Of a DNA stretch of 64,000 bases, positions 8,461 to 17,588 are shown one piece after another. The DNA lies in contig JADJEV010000003.1 of NCBI GenBank assembly GCA_016708905.1, positions 806,001 through 870,000 on the forward strand. The letters run 5' to 3'. The stretch is from Candidatus Methylophosphatis roskildensis (GTDB taxonomy: Bacteria > Pseudomonadota > Gammaproteobacteria > Burkholderiales > Rhodocyclaceae). A program made the translations under genes and the position numbers. Positions within the stretch are counted from its first letter, which is position 1; every line of letters starts with the position of its first letter. The notes beneath the pieces are model-generated. The model did no database searches, had not been told where the DNA came from, and was given only the letters and a program-made list of their open reading frames with translations.

Positions 8461-9614
8461 TCGCTCTGAACGTCGCCACCCTCGGGCAAATCTTCACGCC
8501 GACGGCCATCGTTGACCGGATGCTCGCGCTGCGCCGGAACAAGGGCCGCACGCTCGAACCGTCCGCCGGCGATGGCGCCTTCAGCCGGCGCATCCGCGGC
8601 TGCGTAGCCATCGAGATCGATCCGCGCGTCGCGCCCAGGGACGCGTGGTTGGGCGACTTCTTCGCGTACCCGGTGAGCAAGACCTTCTCCGCAATCATTG
8701 GCAATCCGCCCTACGTGCGCTACCAGGACATCCGGGCGGATACCAAGAAGCTTCTCGACTGCGGCCTCTTCGACGGGCGCTCGAATCTCTACCTGTTCTT
8801 CATCGAGAAGGCCGTCCGGCATCTGCTGCCCGGCGGCGAGCTGATCTTCATCGTGCCACGCGATTTCATCAAGCTGACGGCGGCGCGCCGACTTAACAAG
8901 TTCGTTTTCGACCATGGCACGATCACCGACTTCATCGAGACCGGAGATACGCGGATCTTCACCGACGCGGTACCGAACTGCGCGATCTTCCGCTTCGAGA
9001 AGGGGCGGTTCGATCGCCGCATGCACGATGGGCGCGTTTTCTCGCTGATCGACGGCCAGTTGATGTTCCTCGCCGGCCGCTACACAGTGCCGTTGGGTGA
9101 TCTCTTTGACGTAAGAGTGGGCGCGGTGTCAGGGCTCGACGAGGTCTACACGCACCCGAATGGGAACGCCGAGTTTGTCTGCTCGCAGACGATCGACACC
9201 GGCAAGACCCGCCGCATGTTCTTCGGCGTCAAGAATGCCCACCTAGCGAAACACAAGGATCGGCTGCTCGCCCGGCGTATCCGGAGGTTCGACGGGACGA
9301 ATTGGTGGCAGTGGGGGCGTCTCCATCACGTCAGTCAGGCGCCGCGGATCTACGTAAATCAGAAGACCCGCCGGCTGAAACCGTTCTTCCTGCACCCCTG
9401 CAAGGACTACGACGGATCGATTCTGGCGCTGTTCCCGAAAGATCCAGGAATGAACATCGAGCGCGCGGTCGGCTTGCTGAACACCGCGGTGAACTGGGAA
9501 GAGCTGGGCTTCGTCTGCGACAGGCGGTTCATCTTCGGGCAGCGAACGCTGCAGACCTGCCTGCTGCCGAGCGAGTTTCAGGTGCTACGCGGGCCGCATC
9601 TCCTTGGGCGGTAG
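8457..9614 (+). CDS. Type II N6-adenine DNA methyltransferase
   Basis: 385 residues, GTG start overlapping the endonuclease stop (GTGA) with GGAGG nine bases upstream. Motif X-like GQIFTPTAIVDRML opens the protein, motif I is EPSAGDGAF (about residues 36-44), and the catalytic motif IV is IIGNPPYVRYQD near residue 82, characteristic of gamma-class adenine methylases. The C-terminal half would carry the target recognition domain. It protects the host site against the adjacent endonuclease. The order R then M, with M coupled to R, is somewhat unusual because the methylase is normally needed first. Confidence 0.88.
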   Translation: MIALNVATLGQIFTPTAIVDRMLALRRNKGRTLEPSAGDGAFSRRIRGCVAIEIDPRVAPRDAWLGDFFAYPVSKTFSAIIGNPPYVRYQDIRADTKKLLDCGLFDGRSNLYLFFIEKAVRHLLPGGELIFIVPRDFIKLTAARRLNKFVFDHGTITDFIETGDTRIFTDAVPNCAIFRFEKGRFDRRMHDGRVFSLIDGQLMFLAGRYTVPLGDLFDVRVGAVSGLDEVYTHPNGNAEFVCSQTIDTGKTRRMFFGVKNAHLAKHKDRLLARRIRRFDGTNWWQWGRLHHVSQAPRIYVNQKTRRLKPFFLHPCKDYDGSILALFPKDPGMNIERAVGLLNTAVNWEELGFVCDRRFIFGQRTLQTCLLPSEFQVLRGPHLLGR

Positions 9615-9738
9615 CGAATGGAAATCATCGACAGACGCGACGATTCCGCCAATGAACCCGGGCTGGAGCCGGAAAGAGGGAACAGCGCGGTGACCACGCG
9701 AACAGAAGCGCTTCCTTCGGCCCAGCAAGGACAAGCCC

Positions 9739-9891
9739 ATGCACCTCTTGAATGTGACGTGTCCGTACTGCGGCAAGCTAAAGTCCGCTCAATGGTCTAA
9801 ACAGGCCGGCGACGCTGAACTGTTTCTGCGGCAAAGGCCGAGGTTCAGATCGCGAAGCCAGAAACTCGGCTGGCGGCATCATGATCAGTAA
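9739..9891 (+). CDS. Possible 50-residue CxxC ORF
   Basis: ATG eight bases after AAGGA opens a 50-codon frame with a single CPYC pair at the N-terminus (LNVTCPYCGK) and a basic remainder. It has the look of a zinc-finger remnant: only one CxxC pair remains, so it could be a truncated zinc-ribbon gene. Weak evidence. Confidence 0.25.
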   Translation: MHLLNVTCPYCGKLKSAQWSKQAGDAELFLRQRPRFRSRSQKLGWRHHDQ

Positions 9892-10321
9892 GCCGCCAGA
9901 TTACTTCCATTCGTCATCAGGCGGCTTGGGGTCGGCGCCTGACTTTGATACGAGAAACGCTGCCGTTCGGCGCTATTCTCCGACGAGTGGCAGGTAACCA
10001 GCGCGTAGCGGCCCCAGCCGGAGCACCACTCCACCGACCGCTGTGGCCGATGACCTGGCCGACAGGCAGGCGCAGGCGAGCGACGGATCATGGACCCGTT
10101 ACCAGCCGTTCGCGCTGCCCCGGATTCTTCGTAGCCGGACTGTCCCGTGATGGCCGGGCTCGACTACTCGCCTAGTGACCTCCGACCTGACCTCCGGTGC
10201 CCAGTTCGTATCGGCTGATTCAGTCAGATCGTCGCCAAGCATTTCCCGCACAGCTTGCAGCCACCGTAGCCCACCAGGCCCGCCCGTTCCCGCCGGACTT
10301 GAAGGTGCTCGTTCTCCCGAG
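9892..10321. other. Non-coding interval holding the first part of a repeat
   Basis: No gene is visible. The segment from 10045 to 10172 is repeated almost perfectly (126 of 128 bases) at 25279-25406, and weaker similarity extends some 50 bases further upstream. The interval serves as upstream region of the hypothetical gene that follows. Confidence 0.5.
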
Positions 10322-10808
10322 ATGATGGAAGCAATTGCATCAGCGGGGATGATAATGACTCTGGGCGATCGGCAACGCGAGGAATATGGGCAGTTCCAGC
10401 GTGTTTTGGCGTGGTGCACCTCGGTGGTAACCCGCATGCTCCTTGAAGAAGGCAGTGTGCCGCCGCACCTGTTCTTCGTCCGAATGGGCCAGCAAACGAT
10501 CGCCCGGGTAGGCGCCGTGAAGCTGCTTGGAGACGATTCGGGTACAGGACGACACCTTCAGATCATGAACCAGGTCGTGGGACTGGATAACGTCGACGTG
10601 GCGGTGTTCGTTCGTGAGTGGAGAGAAGTCGCGAAGGGCGAAAACGACGGCGATGCGACCAATATCGTCATGTTCCACATGACGGGCAAACACTACGAGG
10701 CGACGGTCGTGTGTCGCCGCCAAACGGATCGGACGGGCCTCGAGTGCATGGAACTGGAAGTCAGCCACCTCCATGCACGCAGTGGGTCGCGCACGCCGCA
10801 CTGATCGG
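10045..10808. repeat. Dispersed repeat, full-length copy
   Basis: Bases 10045-10172 and 10731-10808 match 25279-25406 and 25418-25495 respectively. Here the two blocks are separated by 558 bases that contain most of a hypothetical gene; in the other copy only 11 bases separate them. The second block covers the last 24 codons of the gene, so the unit seems to be a gene with its upstream region that has been duplicated or transferred twice. Confidence 0.7.
10322..10804 (+). CDS. Hypothetical protein, 160 residues
   Basis: Starts at the first of two consecutive ATG codons; the frame is open further upstream but that part is low-complexity. The product is a soluble mixed alpha/beta protein with no signal peptide and no motif I recognise (central text FVRMGQQTIARVGAVKLLGD). 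Its last 24 codons and its upstream DNA recur at 25.3 kb, where the body of the gene is deleted. This association with a dispersed repeat suggests a mobile gene. Function unknown. Confidence 0.55.
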   Translation: MMEAIASAGMIMTLGDRQREEYGQFQRVLAWCTSVVTRMLLEEGSVPPHLFFVRMGQQTIARVGAVKLLGDDSGTGRHLQIMNQVVGLDNVDVAVFVREWREVAKGENDGDATNIVMFHMTGKHYEATVVCRRQTDRTGLECMELEVSHLHARSGSRTPH

Positions 10809-10956
10809 TCGGTGTGGATCGGGCGGTGGAATCGGAAGTACGATTGCACTCACCTCTTCTGCTTGCGCCGGCGGTCACCATGCCCCCTCGCTTGCTCGAC
10901 CTTCGCCCTCTCGTCCATCAGTTGCTCTCCTCATCCGGTTGAACTCGCAGCTGAAG

Positions 10957-11154
10957 TTAGCAAGGACGTCGATCGATTTCATGCTGGCTTGCCGGAGGGA
11001 CACCATTGTCTACATCGAAACTGAAGGCATAGTGCAGGCACTTGGGCTCGGACGCGGTCTTGGCGACGAACTCGTCGCACAGCGCTCTGAACTGGCCGAG
11101 CTTGCCGGGGTGAACCTTGAAGTAGGGAACAAGTGTGCAGCAGGTATCTGCCAT
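10957..11154 (-). pseudogene. Truncated antibiotic-biosynthesis-monooxygenase-like gene
   Basis: From an ATG with GGAGGA upstream, the first 45 or so residues (VPYFKVHPGKLGQFRALC, then ASEPKCLHYAFSFD) resemble the start of a small ferredoxin-like ABM/quinol monooxygenase of about 100 residues. The frame then runs into unrelated sequence and stops after 65 residues, so the 3' half has been lost. It is divergent from the peroxiredoxin gene; the pair may once have shared a stress-response promoter between them. Confidence 0.5.
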
Positions 11155-11395
11155 GGTCTCCTCCGTGTGGCGGGGTTGGAAGTATTGTCTGCACATTGTG
11201 CATCGAATGCCGGCGCGGGGCACGCTGGCATGCAGCAAATCGATCGCTGCGCCGGCGCATCGGATCCATATGACCCGAGATCATTTCTTTATCTCGCCGC
11301 ACTGGGGTAACTTCGACAGCAGGAAACGGTCGAAAGTGTCGCGGCCTCCCTCTCGAGCAGTTCGCACCCCATCCACCGAAAGAAAGGAGCAAGCC

Positions 11396-12055
11396 ATGGG
11401 ACTGCACATTGGCGACGAAGCACCCGATTTCACCGCGCCGACCACCGAAGGCTCGGTACGGTTTCATGAATGGATCGGCGACAAGTGGGCGATCCTTTTC
11501 TCGCACCCGAAGGATTTCACCCCGGTGTGCACCACCGAGCTCGGCTATCTCGCCAAGCTGAAGCCCGAATTCGACAAGCGCAGCACCCGGGTGATCGGCC
11601 TGTCGATCGACAGCGTCGATGACCACCGGCGCTGGGCCGGCGACATCGCCGAGACCCAGGGCACCCCGCTCAACTACCCGCTGATCGGTGACACCGACCT
11701 GGTGGTGGCCAAGCTCTACGACATGATCCACCCCGACGCCAGTGGCAGTGCCGCCTCGCGCACGGCGGTCGACAACGCGACGATCCGCTCGGTATTCATC
11801 ATCGGGCCGGACAAAAAGATCAAGCTCAGCATGACCTATCCGATGGCGGTCGGTCGCAATTTCGACGAGGTCTTGCGCAGCCTGGACGCGCTGCAGCTCA
11901 ATGCCCGGCACACAGTGGCAACGCCGGTGAACTGGCGGCCGGGCGAGGACGTGATCATCCCGACCTCTGTCAATGACGAAGCCGCCAAGACCAAGTATCC
12001 GAACGGGTGGAAGGCGCTCAAGCCCTATTTGCGCGTGGTGCCGCAGCCGAAGTAG
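11396..12055 (+). CDS. Peroxiredoxin, 1-Cys (Prx6) type
   Basis: 219 residues, ATG preceded by AAAGGAG. Peroxidatic site FTPVCTTE near residue 45 and conserved threonine/arginine positions (RVIGLSIDSVDDHRRW) identify an AhpC/TSA peroxiredoxin; the length and extended C-terminal domain (PVNWRPGEDVIIPTSV) are those of the Prx6 subfamily. It reduces hydrogen peroxide and alkyl hydroperoxides in the cytoplasm. It appears monocistronic. Confident. Confidence 0.95.
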   Translation: MGLHIGDEAPDFTAPTTEGSVRFHEWIGDKWAILFSHPKDFTPVCTTELGYLAKLKPEFDKRSTRVIGLSIDSVDDHRRWAGDIAETQGTPLNYPLIGDTDLVVAKLYDMIHPDASGSAASRTAVDNATIRSVFIIGPDKKIKLSMTYPMAVGRNFDEVLRSLDALQLNARHTVATPVNWRPGEDVIIPTSVNDEAAKTKYPNGWKALKPYLRVVPQPK

Positions 12056-12484
12056 GATCGGTCGTCAATCGGCGGCCATGCGTGGCGCATGGCCTCGCTC
12101 CCTTCTGGCGCGGTAGAGTATGGCTTTTGCCGCTTGCCGTGCCAGATGTCTTCAATCGTCGATTCCTGCACCGAGCTCTCGCTTGCCTGCCATCCGCAGA
12201 CGCCCTGTACGTGCGTGCAGCGGATCGGGGTCGCCGTCCGTCTCGTGTTGCCGCGCGTACTCGTGTTGCGTTACCGGATAGACGGCGACATCGCGCGCTT
12301 GCCGTAGTCGAGAGCGTGCAAAACCGTGGGAGGCTAAGATGATTATCATGCCCTCATTCGCAGGGCAGAACTCTTGTCAGAAAAGCCGACCCAGCATTGG
12401 TCATCGACCGGTTGCGCAGAGCCGCCGCCGTCAGAAAGCCTCCCGCGGTTTTGCACGCTCTCGATCAACTTGAAGGAACGTTCC
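12056..12484. other. Intergenic interval with an inverted-repeat element
   Basis: Contains no convincing gene. Its main content is the 157-bp inverted-repeat unit listed separately and the ribosome binding site GAAGGA just before the next gene. Confidence 0.45.
12308..12464. repeat. 157-bp unit with 28-bp terminal inverted repeats (MITE-like)
   Basis: The arms 12308-12335 and 12437-12464 are reverse complements over 28 bases with one mismatch (core GAGAGCGTGCAAAACCG). The 101-base interior has no gene. Size and structure fit a miniature inverted-repeat element or a very long hairpin in the leader of the following gene. No target duplication is evident at the outer ends. Confidence 0.6.
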
Positions 12485-13711
12485 ATGAGCCGTATCTCGG
12501 CGTCCGTCGGAAGGTCCGATAACGGCACGCGCCAGTGCCACAACCTCCCTGCCGACCAATCCCTCGTCATCGGCTTGCTCAATCGGATCGGGCAGGCTCA
12601 AGGTGGGCGTCGCGAGAATCCGCTGCCAACCAACGTGGTCAGAGGCGCCGCGACAACCGATCTCTATCAGGCGATCCTGGCATTTCAACGCGCCCAGCAC
12701 TTGTCCGTGGATGGACATGTGGATCCGGAGCAGGCCACATTGCGCAGACTCGACGAATTGGCAGGCGCGCCGACGGCAGCGATAAGGTCGACACCCACGG
12801 CCGATCTTCCGGACTCAATTCACCGTAGCGCCAATTACGTCGAGCGCAGGGTGCACGGCGTTGGCATTGTCGGCCTGGGAGGCCCATTCCGCCTCGACCT
12901 CGATGCGAACGGCACGCGCAATTTCACCATGCCACGATCGCGCTTCAATCTATCGCCCGACCCATTCAGCGGCAATGCAGAAGTCGCCTTGACGGGTATC
13001 TATCCAAATGAACCCCAGGCCCTCGCCGCAGTGCAGTCCTCCGTTGCCCGCCGGCCCGGTTTTGTTGTGTACGCTCACTATCGCGGCCCGGAGAACATCA
13101 TTTTCCCCACTATCATGTCGGCCACCACTACTCCAGCCCTCATCCGCGCGCTCCAACGTGCGTTGGACGAAGAACGGCAGTATGCGCAGGCCGCCTCCAG
13201 CACGCTTCTTCAGGCATTTTTTACGCTGGCGGGGCTGCGCTACGCACCCGTAGTGCGGGCGGCGCCCGCGGCTGCTGTTGCCACTGATCTCCAGGCGCTT
13301 AGGCAGACTGCACAGACCCTGCTGCGAAATCAACCGGCGGGACGAGCGGTAGTCAATCTTGCCGGCGCCGGGGAGGTGTCCGGTGCGATAAACCTGAATC
13401 CGCTGGTTGGCCAGCAGGTTCAAGCCATTCCGAATCTGGTGCGGGCCGGCGCCGAGATGGTGGGAGAGATCTTCCCGGCCGGATCCGTCAATCGCATCGT
13501 CGCTAACGACGTCATCCTGGGCCAAGTCAACTGGGCCACAACTGCGCGCGGTTGCTTCACCGCCCTACGTTCCGGGGGAACCGTCAGCATCGCTCCGTAC
13601 GCGGGACAATTGGCGGAACACCTCGAGGCCATTGCGGCGGCCCTCCGCAGCGCGGGTTTTCGTAACGTCGCGGTGGAGGCGGGACGCTTCGTCACCGCCA
13701 TCAAACCTTGA
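12485..13711 (+). CDS. PGBD-like N-terminus fused to a methyltransferase-like C-terminus
   Basis: 408 residues from the ATG behind GAAGGA. Residues 20-100 look like a peptidoglycan-binding (PGBD) helical domain, with the typical LYQAILAFQRAQHLSVDGHVD stretch broken by conserved hydrophobics. The C-terminal 120 residues run like the second half of a class I SAM methyltransferase fold: NLAGAGE, then VNRIVANDVI, LRSGGTVSIAPY and LEAIAAALRSAGF. No signal peptide is present, so the PGBD may serve as a targeting tag of a secreted or injected protein. The domain calls come from pattern reading only and the C-terminal one is tentative. Confidence 0.5.
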   Translation: MSRISASVGRSDNGTRQCHNLPADQSLVIGLLNRIGQAQGGRRENPLPTNVVRGAATTDLYQAILAFQRAQHLSVDGHVDPEQATLRRLDELAGAPTAAIRSTPTADLPDSIHRSANYVERRVHGVGIVGLGGPFRLDLDANGTRNFTMPRSRFNLSPDPFSGNAEVALTGIYPNEPQALAAVQSSVARRPGFVVYAHYRGPENIIFPTIMSATTTPALIRALQRALDEERQYAQAASSTLLQAFFTLAGLRYAPVVRAAPAAAVATDLQALRQTAQTLLRNQPAGRAVVNLAGAGEVSGAINLNPLVGQQVQAIPNLVRAGAEMVGEIFPAGSVNRIVANDVILGQVNWATTARGCFTALRSGGTVSIAPYAGQLAEHLEAIAAALRSAGFRNVAVEAGRFVTAIKP

Positions 13712-13885
13712 ACGGTTCTTGTCGAAGATCCTAAGCCGGCGGAGCCGGAACCAAACAGGTTAATGTAGAGGCACTCTGAAACTTGGAGGGGGTGGCGATG
13801 AACCTATTTTCCTCAGTTAGTGGTTCCGAAATGGCCGCAAACCGTGATCTGATGCGGTTTTCGGGCGGATTGGGAGGGTCACCCA

Positions 13886-14124
13886 ATGGGTGAAGCGCGA
13901 TTTCCACAGCGGGCGGTCGTGTCGGCGGTTCAGGCGGCGCTCGCCGAACAGTTGGCGGCGGGTGAACAGGAACTGCGCGTGAGCACCCCGGGAGGTCGCT
14001 TTCACGTGCGATGGGACGAGAACGGCAGCGCCACGGCACTCGGACAGTTGGCATTTTTTGCTGAATTTCTCGAGGTCTCCGGCTTGTTCGAGCGCTGGGT
14101 GGAAAGCTGCCCGATGGCCTACAC
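13886..14124 (+). pseudogene. Transposase N-terminal fragment
   Basis: About 80 codons reading FHVRWDENGSATALGQLAFF and then GLFERWVESCPMAYTS match the opening of a DDE transposase family that I cannot place firmly. The frame is cut exactly where the ISNCY-like terminal repeat begins, and the expected continuation is not found beyond the other end of that element. It is therefore a dead remnant, truncated by a later insertion. Confidence 0.6.
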
Positions 14125-15393
14125 TAGTGCTTGACCGAAAACCCTGTTTTTTCGAAGATCGCACCCGCTCTTCGCTCTCCCGCGTCATGGTTTTTGCGGT
14201 TTGCCCATGTTCCGCCCGCCAATTGCTATGCATTTATACTCTTTAATGCCAATTGGCATATTGTTATGGCGAGCTTGTCCGGTGACTTCCAGAATCACTC
14301 GATGATCTGCGGGCTTGGCGGCGGTTATGCCGCCAGTTTGTGGGGCGAGTCACGTTGTGCATACCGGGTTGCGCGCTTCGCCCGCCGGTTTTCCCGTTCT
14401 TTCAGGATCGCGCCGATGCGATGGACGTTCCTCGCCACCACCGCTAGCGCGACGTAGCGCTTGAAGCCGCGAATGCCCTGATCCGGACAGCGATCAAGGC
14501 CATGCACCTCGAGCGCGTTGATTGCCGACTCGACCGCCGAGTGCCGACGTCGTGCCTTGACGAAGTGTTCTGAACTCTCTACCGCTTGCGCCTGTTGCGA
14601 CAGTTTGCCCTTCCTCGGCAGCGCCACCAGTTTCAGATGGGCCTGCAGTTCCTGTTGGTTGGTCGGGGAATGGAATCCCTTGTCAAAGCTAAAGGCCTCC
14701 AGGTCGGCGAAGCGCTCCTTCGTTTCCTTGACCATGGCCACCGTCACCTGGTCGTCCGTCTGTTTTTCCATCACCCGATGATGCAGGACGAAGCGATGCT
14801 GGTCTTCCAGGATGCAGACCCGCAAGCCCAGTTCGACCGGCACGCCGGCCTTGCCCTTGCTGATCCATTCGGTGTGCGTCTCGAATACCGAAAACACTTT
14901 CTCGGCATGGGGGATCGTTTCTCCGAGAATGACCCGCCGCCGGGTCTGGTCGATTTGCCGGTCGGCATGTTTCATGAACGTTTCGATCTGGATTTTGGCG
15001 ACCAGGTATTCGACACCGCCGGCACCGCCGTAAGATTCAGTCTTGGCCAGGGTTTCCCGGGCCTTGTCCAGATAGCCTTGGGCGACCTCCAGGTAGGTCT
15101 TGTGCGCCTCGATCATGCGCGTGTCGTTCGTCGCTTTCTGCGCCTCGTTGCGGGCCTTGCTGTGCTTCGCGTTCTGCGCGGCGCGCAGGTGCCGCTTGAG
15201 GTGCCTGACGTTATAGGCGTGCTGCCGCCAGTCGGGGAGCCCTTGATCGGAGCCCAGACGCGCCGTCAGTTCGATCACCTTGCGCGTGGCGTCAAAGAGC
15301 AGGTTGATATCGGTCGGGTAATGCACGTCGGTCTCAACTACGAAAGAGTCGCAACGCCCACGCAGGACTTCGCCGTCCTTTTTTTTTGCTTCG

Positions 15394-16641
15394 TCAGTAG
15401 AATCTGTGGGAAAGCTCCGGCTCCGGCAGCTTGCCAAGTGCATGATACAAAGCGAGTTCCGCGATGCGGAATGTGCGAAAGCCGTAGGATTTTCTCATGG
15501 TCACTTTGGCCTTGTTGTTGAGGCCCTCGACGACACCGCTGGAGAACTGCTTTCGGGCCCGAAAATAGTTGAGGATGAGCTCGCGATGGTTGCGTAGCGT
15601 CGCAGCGATTTTCTTCATTGGCTCGATGCGCGAGCACATCACGTCGTTGCACCATTGATCGAGGAATTTCCCCGCCCAGGTGGGCGAGTTGTACTTCCAG
15701 AACTGCTGGAAATCTTCCTTCAGCAGATAGGCGCGCACGGTCTTCAAGTTGTAGCGCAGCACATCGCGTAATCGGGGGCGTTGTTTGGCCGTCAGGTTGG
15801 TCTTGCGTTTGAGCAAGCACCAGCGGCTCTTCTTCAGTACCGGCTCGTAGCCGTCCTGGGCAAGCCGGCGCGCCTCGCCCGCGCGCACCTCATCGAGCGC
15901 CTTGTTCATCTTGGCCACGATGTGAAAGCGATCCAGGATGTTCAGCGCATTGACGCAGCGCGTGCGGATCACCTTCAGGTAGGGCTGCCACATGTCGGAG
16001 CAGACGAACTCGATCTTCTCGGCCAGCTCCTTGCCGATGAGGGTGAAGAACTGCTCGAAGCTCGCCACCGTGCGCTCCTTGCCGATCCACAGCAGGCGCG
16101 TGCAGCCTGCCTCGATCTGGTAGACGAGCGTCAAATACTTGTGGCCCTTGGCATAGGCGATCTCATCGACGCCGATGGCAACAATGGGCCCCAGGGTGCG
16201 CTGCTCCAGCCCCCAGGCCACCACGAACTCGACCGCCTGGCAGACCTTCTCCCACGAGGTATGGAAAGACAGCGCGGTCTCCTTCCAGGAGAGCTTCCTT
16301 GCCCAGTGGGCCAGAAACAGCATGTAGGCGCTGGTCAGCTGATGTTTCCCGCAACCCCATGGCACTTGCTCGATCTTGACCCCGCAGGCCCGGCAATCGA
16401 CGCGGCGCATGCGGTACAGTAACAGCACCATGAAGCCCCAGAAGGGAACGAATTCGAAGCGCCGCTGGCTCTGGTGATCGTAGATCGGCCCGCGCCGCTG
16501 GCAGCCCGAACACACCGGCTTGGAACCGCGCCGAGGCCGCACCTCGATCTCGATGCTCTTGGTTTGTGCGCACAGGCGCGCCTTGTCATAGACGAACCCT
16601 GGAAATTGCTGGCAGTGGTTCAGAAGGGTGATCAGTTGCAT
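15394..16641 (-). CDS. ISL3 family transposase
   Basis: 415 residues from MQLITLLNHCQQFPGF. An N-terminal zinc finger is visible (VCSGCQRRGP, then DCRACG), followed by the DDE domain with first aspartate in AIGVDEIAYAKG, second in FVCSDMWQPYLK, and glutamate in FSSGVVEGLNNKAK, exactly the ISL3 arrangement. The stop lies seven bases inside the terminal repeat. Complete and probably active, catalysing excision and insertion of its own element. It overlaps the start of the divergent passenger gene by two bases. Confidence 0.93.
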   Translation of the reverse strand: MQLITLLNHCQQFPGFVYDKARLCAQTKSIEIEVRPRRGSKPVCSGCQRRGPIYDHQSQRRFEFVPFWGFMVLLLYRMRRVDCRACGVKIEQVPWGCGKHQLTSAYMLFLAHWARKLSWKETALSFHTSWEKVCQAVEFVVAWGLEQRTLGPIVAIGVDEIAYAKGHKYLTLVYQIEAGCTRLLWIGKERTVASFEQFFTLIGKELAEKIEFVCSDMWQPYLKVIRTRCVNALNILDRFHIVAKMNKALDEVRAGEARRLAQDGYEPVLKKSRWCLLKRKTNLTAKQRPRLRDVLRYNLKTVRAYLLKEDFQQFWKYNSPTWAGKFLDQWCNDVMCSRIEPMKKIAATLRNHRELILNYFRARKQFSSGVVEGLNNKAKVTMRKSYGFRTFRIAELALYHALGKLPEPELSHRFY

Positions 16642-17068
16642 GGGAAAAGGAGCCGTCAAAGAACCGGGCGCCATCGTAGCCGAACAGGCCTTGGCGGCAT
16701 ATTGCCCGGATCTGGCTGACTGGCCCGCGAGCTGGCGCATCGAGGAACGTGACGTGGCGCCCGGCCAGCAAATCCTCGAATGCTTCAAGCCTTTCCTGCT
16801 GCATTTGCTGAGCCTAGGGCTGTCGAAGAAGACGCTGCACAAGCATCGGGACAACCTCTGGCTTCTGGGCGGCGAGATCATCGGCGAGATCTCGAACACG
16901 CCCAAGCTCCGAAAGCGGCCCATTGAAGCGCTGCTGTTCTCGGTGCTCGACGAAGAAGGCGGACCCCTGCTGTCCCATCACGAATCTGAGCAAGAGCAAC
17001 GCGCGTTCGACTCGACCTGTCGCAAATTCTTTCGCTTCCTGCACAGAGGCAAAGACCAAGTCGCTTAG
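16640..17068 (+). CDS. ISL3 passenger gene, hypothetical
   Basis: 142 residues starting at an ATG that overlaps the transposase start codon on the other strand. The product is mostly helical with a basic helix pair (LSKKTLHKHRDNLWLLGGEI) that could bind DNA, as in core-binding domains of recombinases. No catalytic motif is seen. ISL3 elements often carry passenger genes next to the transposase, so it may modulate transposition or be plain cargo. Confidence 0.55.
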   Translation: MGKGAVKEPGAIVAEQALAAYCPDLADWPASWRIEERDVAPGQQILECFKPFLLHLLSLGLSKKTLHKHRDNLWLLGGEIIGEISNTPKLRKRPIEALLFSVLDEEGGPLLSHHESEQEQRAFDSTCRKFFRFLHRGKDQVA

Positions 17069-17588
17069 CGTGAATGCTCTGTCAGTGCCCGAGCGAAGCG
17101 GGTCCGCAATTGCTCACCCGAAGGAAGTCGGCAATTGACCCAGTGTGGATAGCCGATGGGATCAATAACTGCCAGCAAACCCGGTCCAAGACAAGCGCAG
17201 ACGGTTGCGCGTGGTCACGGCAGAGGTGTGCGGTGCGAGATTCGAGGCGGATGCTGGTCGACGCCACACCGCCAGCGCCGATTCCGTCAAGGGTCACTTG
17301 TCCGGGGCACGGCTTTGGTACGACGGCAACGTCAATTCGGCCGAGGATCGTGGATTTGCCCCGGCGTTGAGCGGACAGGTGCGCCCTTGACGGCGCGTCC
17401 ATCGATACGCTGTTGGTTGGGCATGGCGGAAGGCCTTTCCTCCGCCATGTCCTACCAGCCAGCGCAGCAGTTCTTCTATCAAAAGCGCATCCACGTCATT
17501 CAGCACATGCATACCGCCAAGCGCCGATCATGCTGCCGCCGATCCTTCAAGGACTCCGAAAACCACCCACAGATTCCCCCGACGAACC
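17069..17588. other. Non-coding right part of the ISL3 element
   Basis: About 520 bases between the passenger gene and the right terminal repeat. Frames on both strands are short and compositionally poor. I recognise no gene in it; it may hold the decayed remains of a second passenger. Confidence 0.4.

Larger units (their letters stand above)
15388..17588. mobile_element. ISL3-family insertion sequence, 2201 bp, with 8-bp target duplication
   Basis: The ends are imperfect 23-bp inverted repeats (19 of 23 bases, ending GAATCTGTGGG inward). An 8-bp TTTTTTTT lies directly outside both ends (15380-15387 and 17589-17596), the duplication length expected of ISL3. It carries a minus-strand transposase gene and a divergent passenger gene. 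The target was a run of adenines in the ISNCY transposase coding strand. Confidence 0.9.

Noticed and set aside
14586..15521. Plus-strand frame antisense to the ISNCY transposase
   Set aside because: The minus-strand frame joins exactly with the 5' part beyond the ISL3 element.
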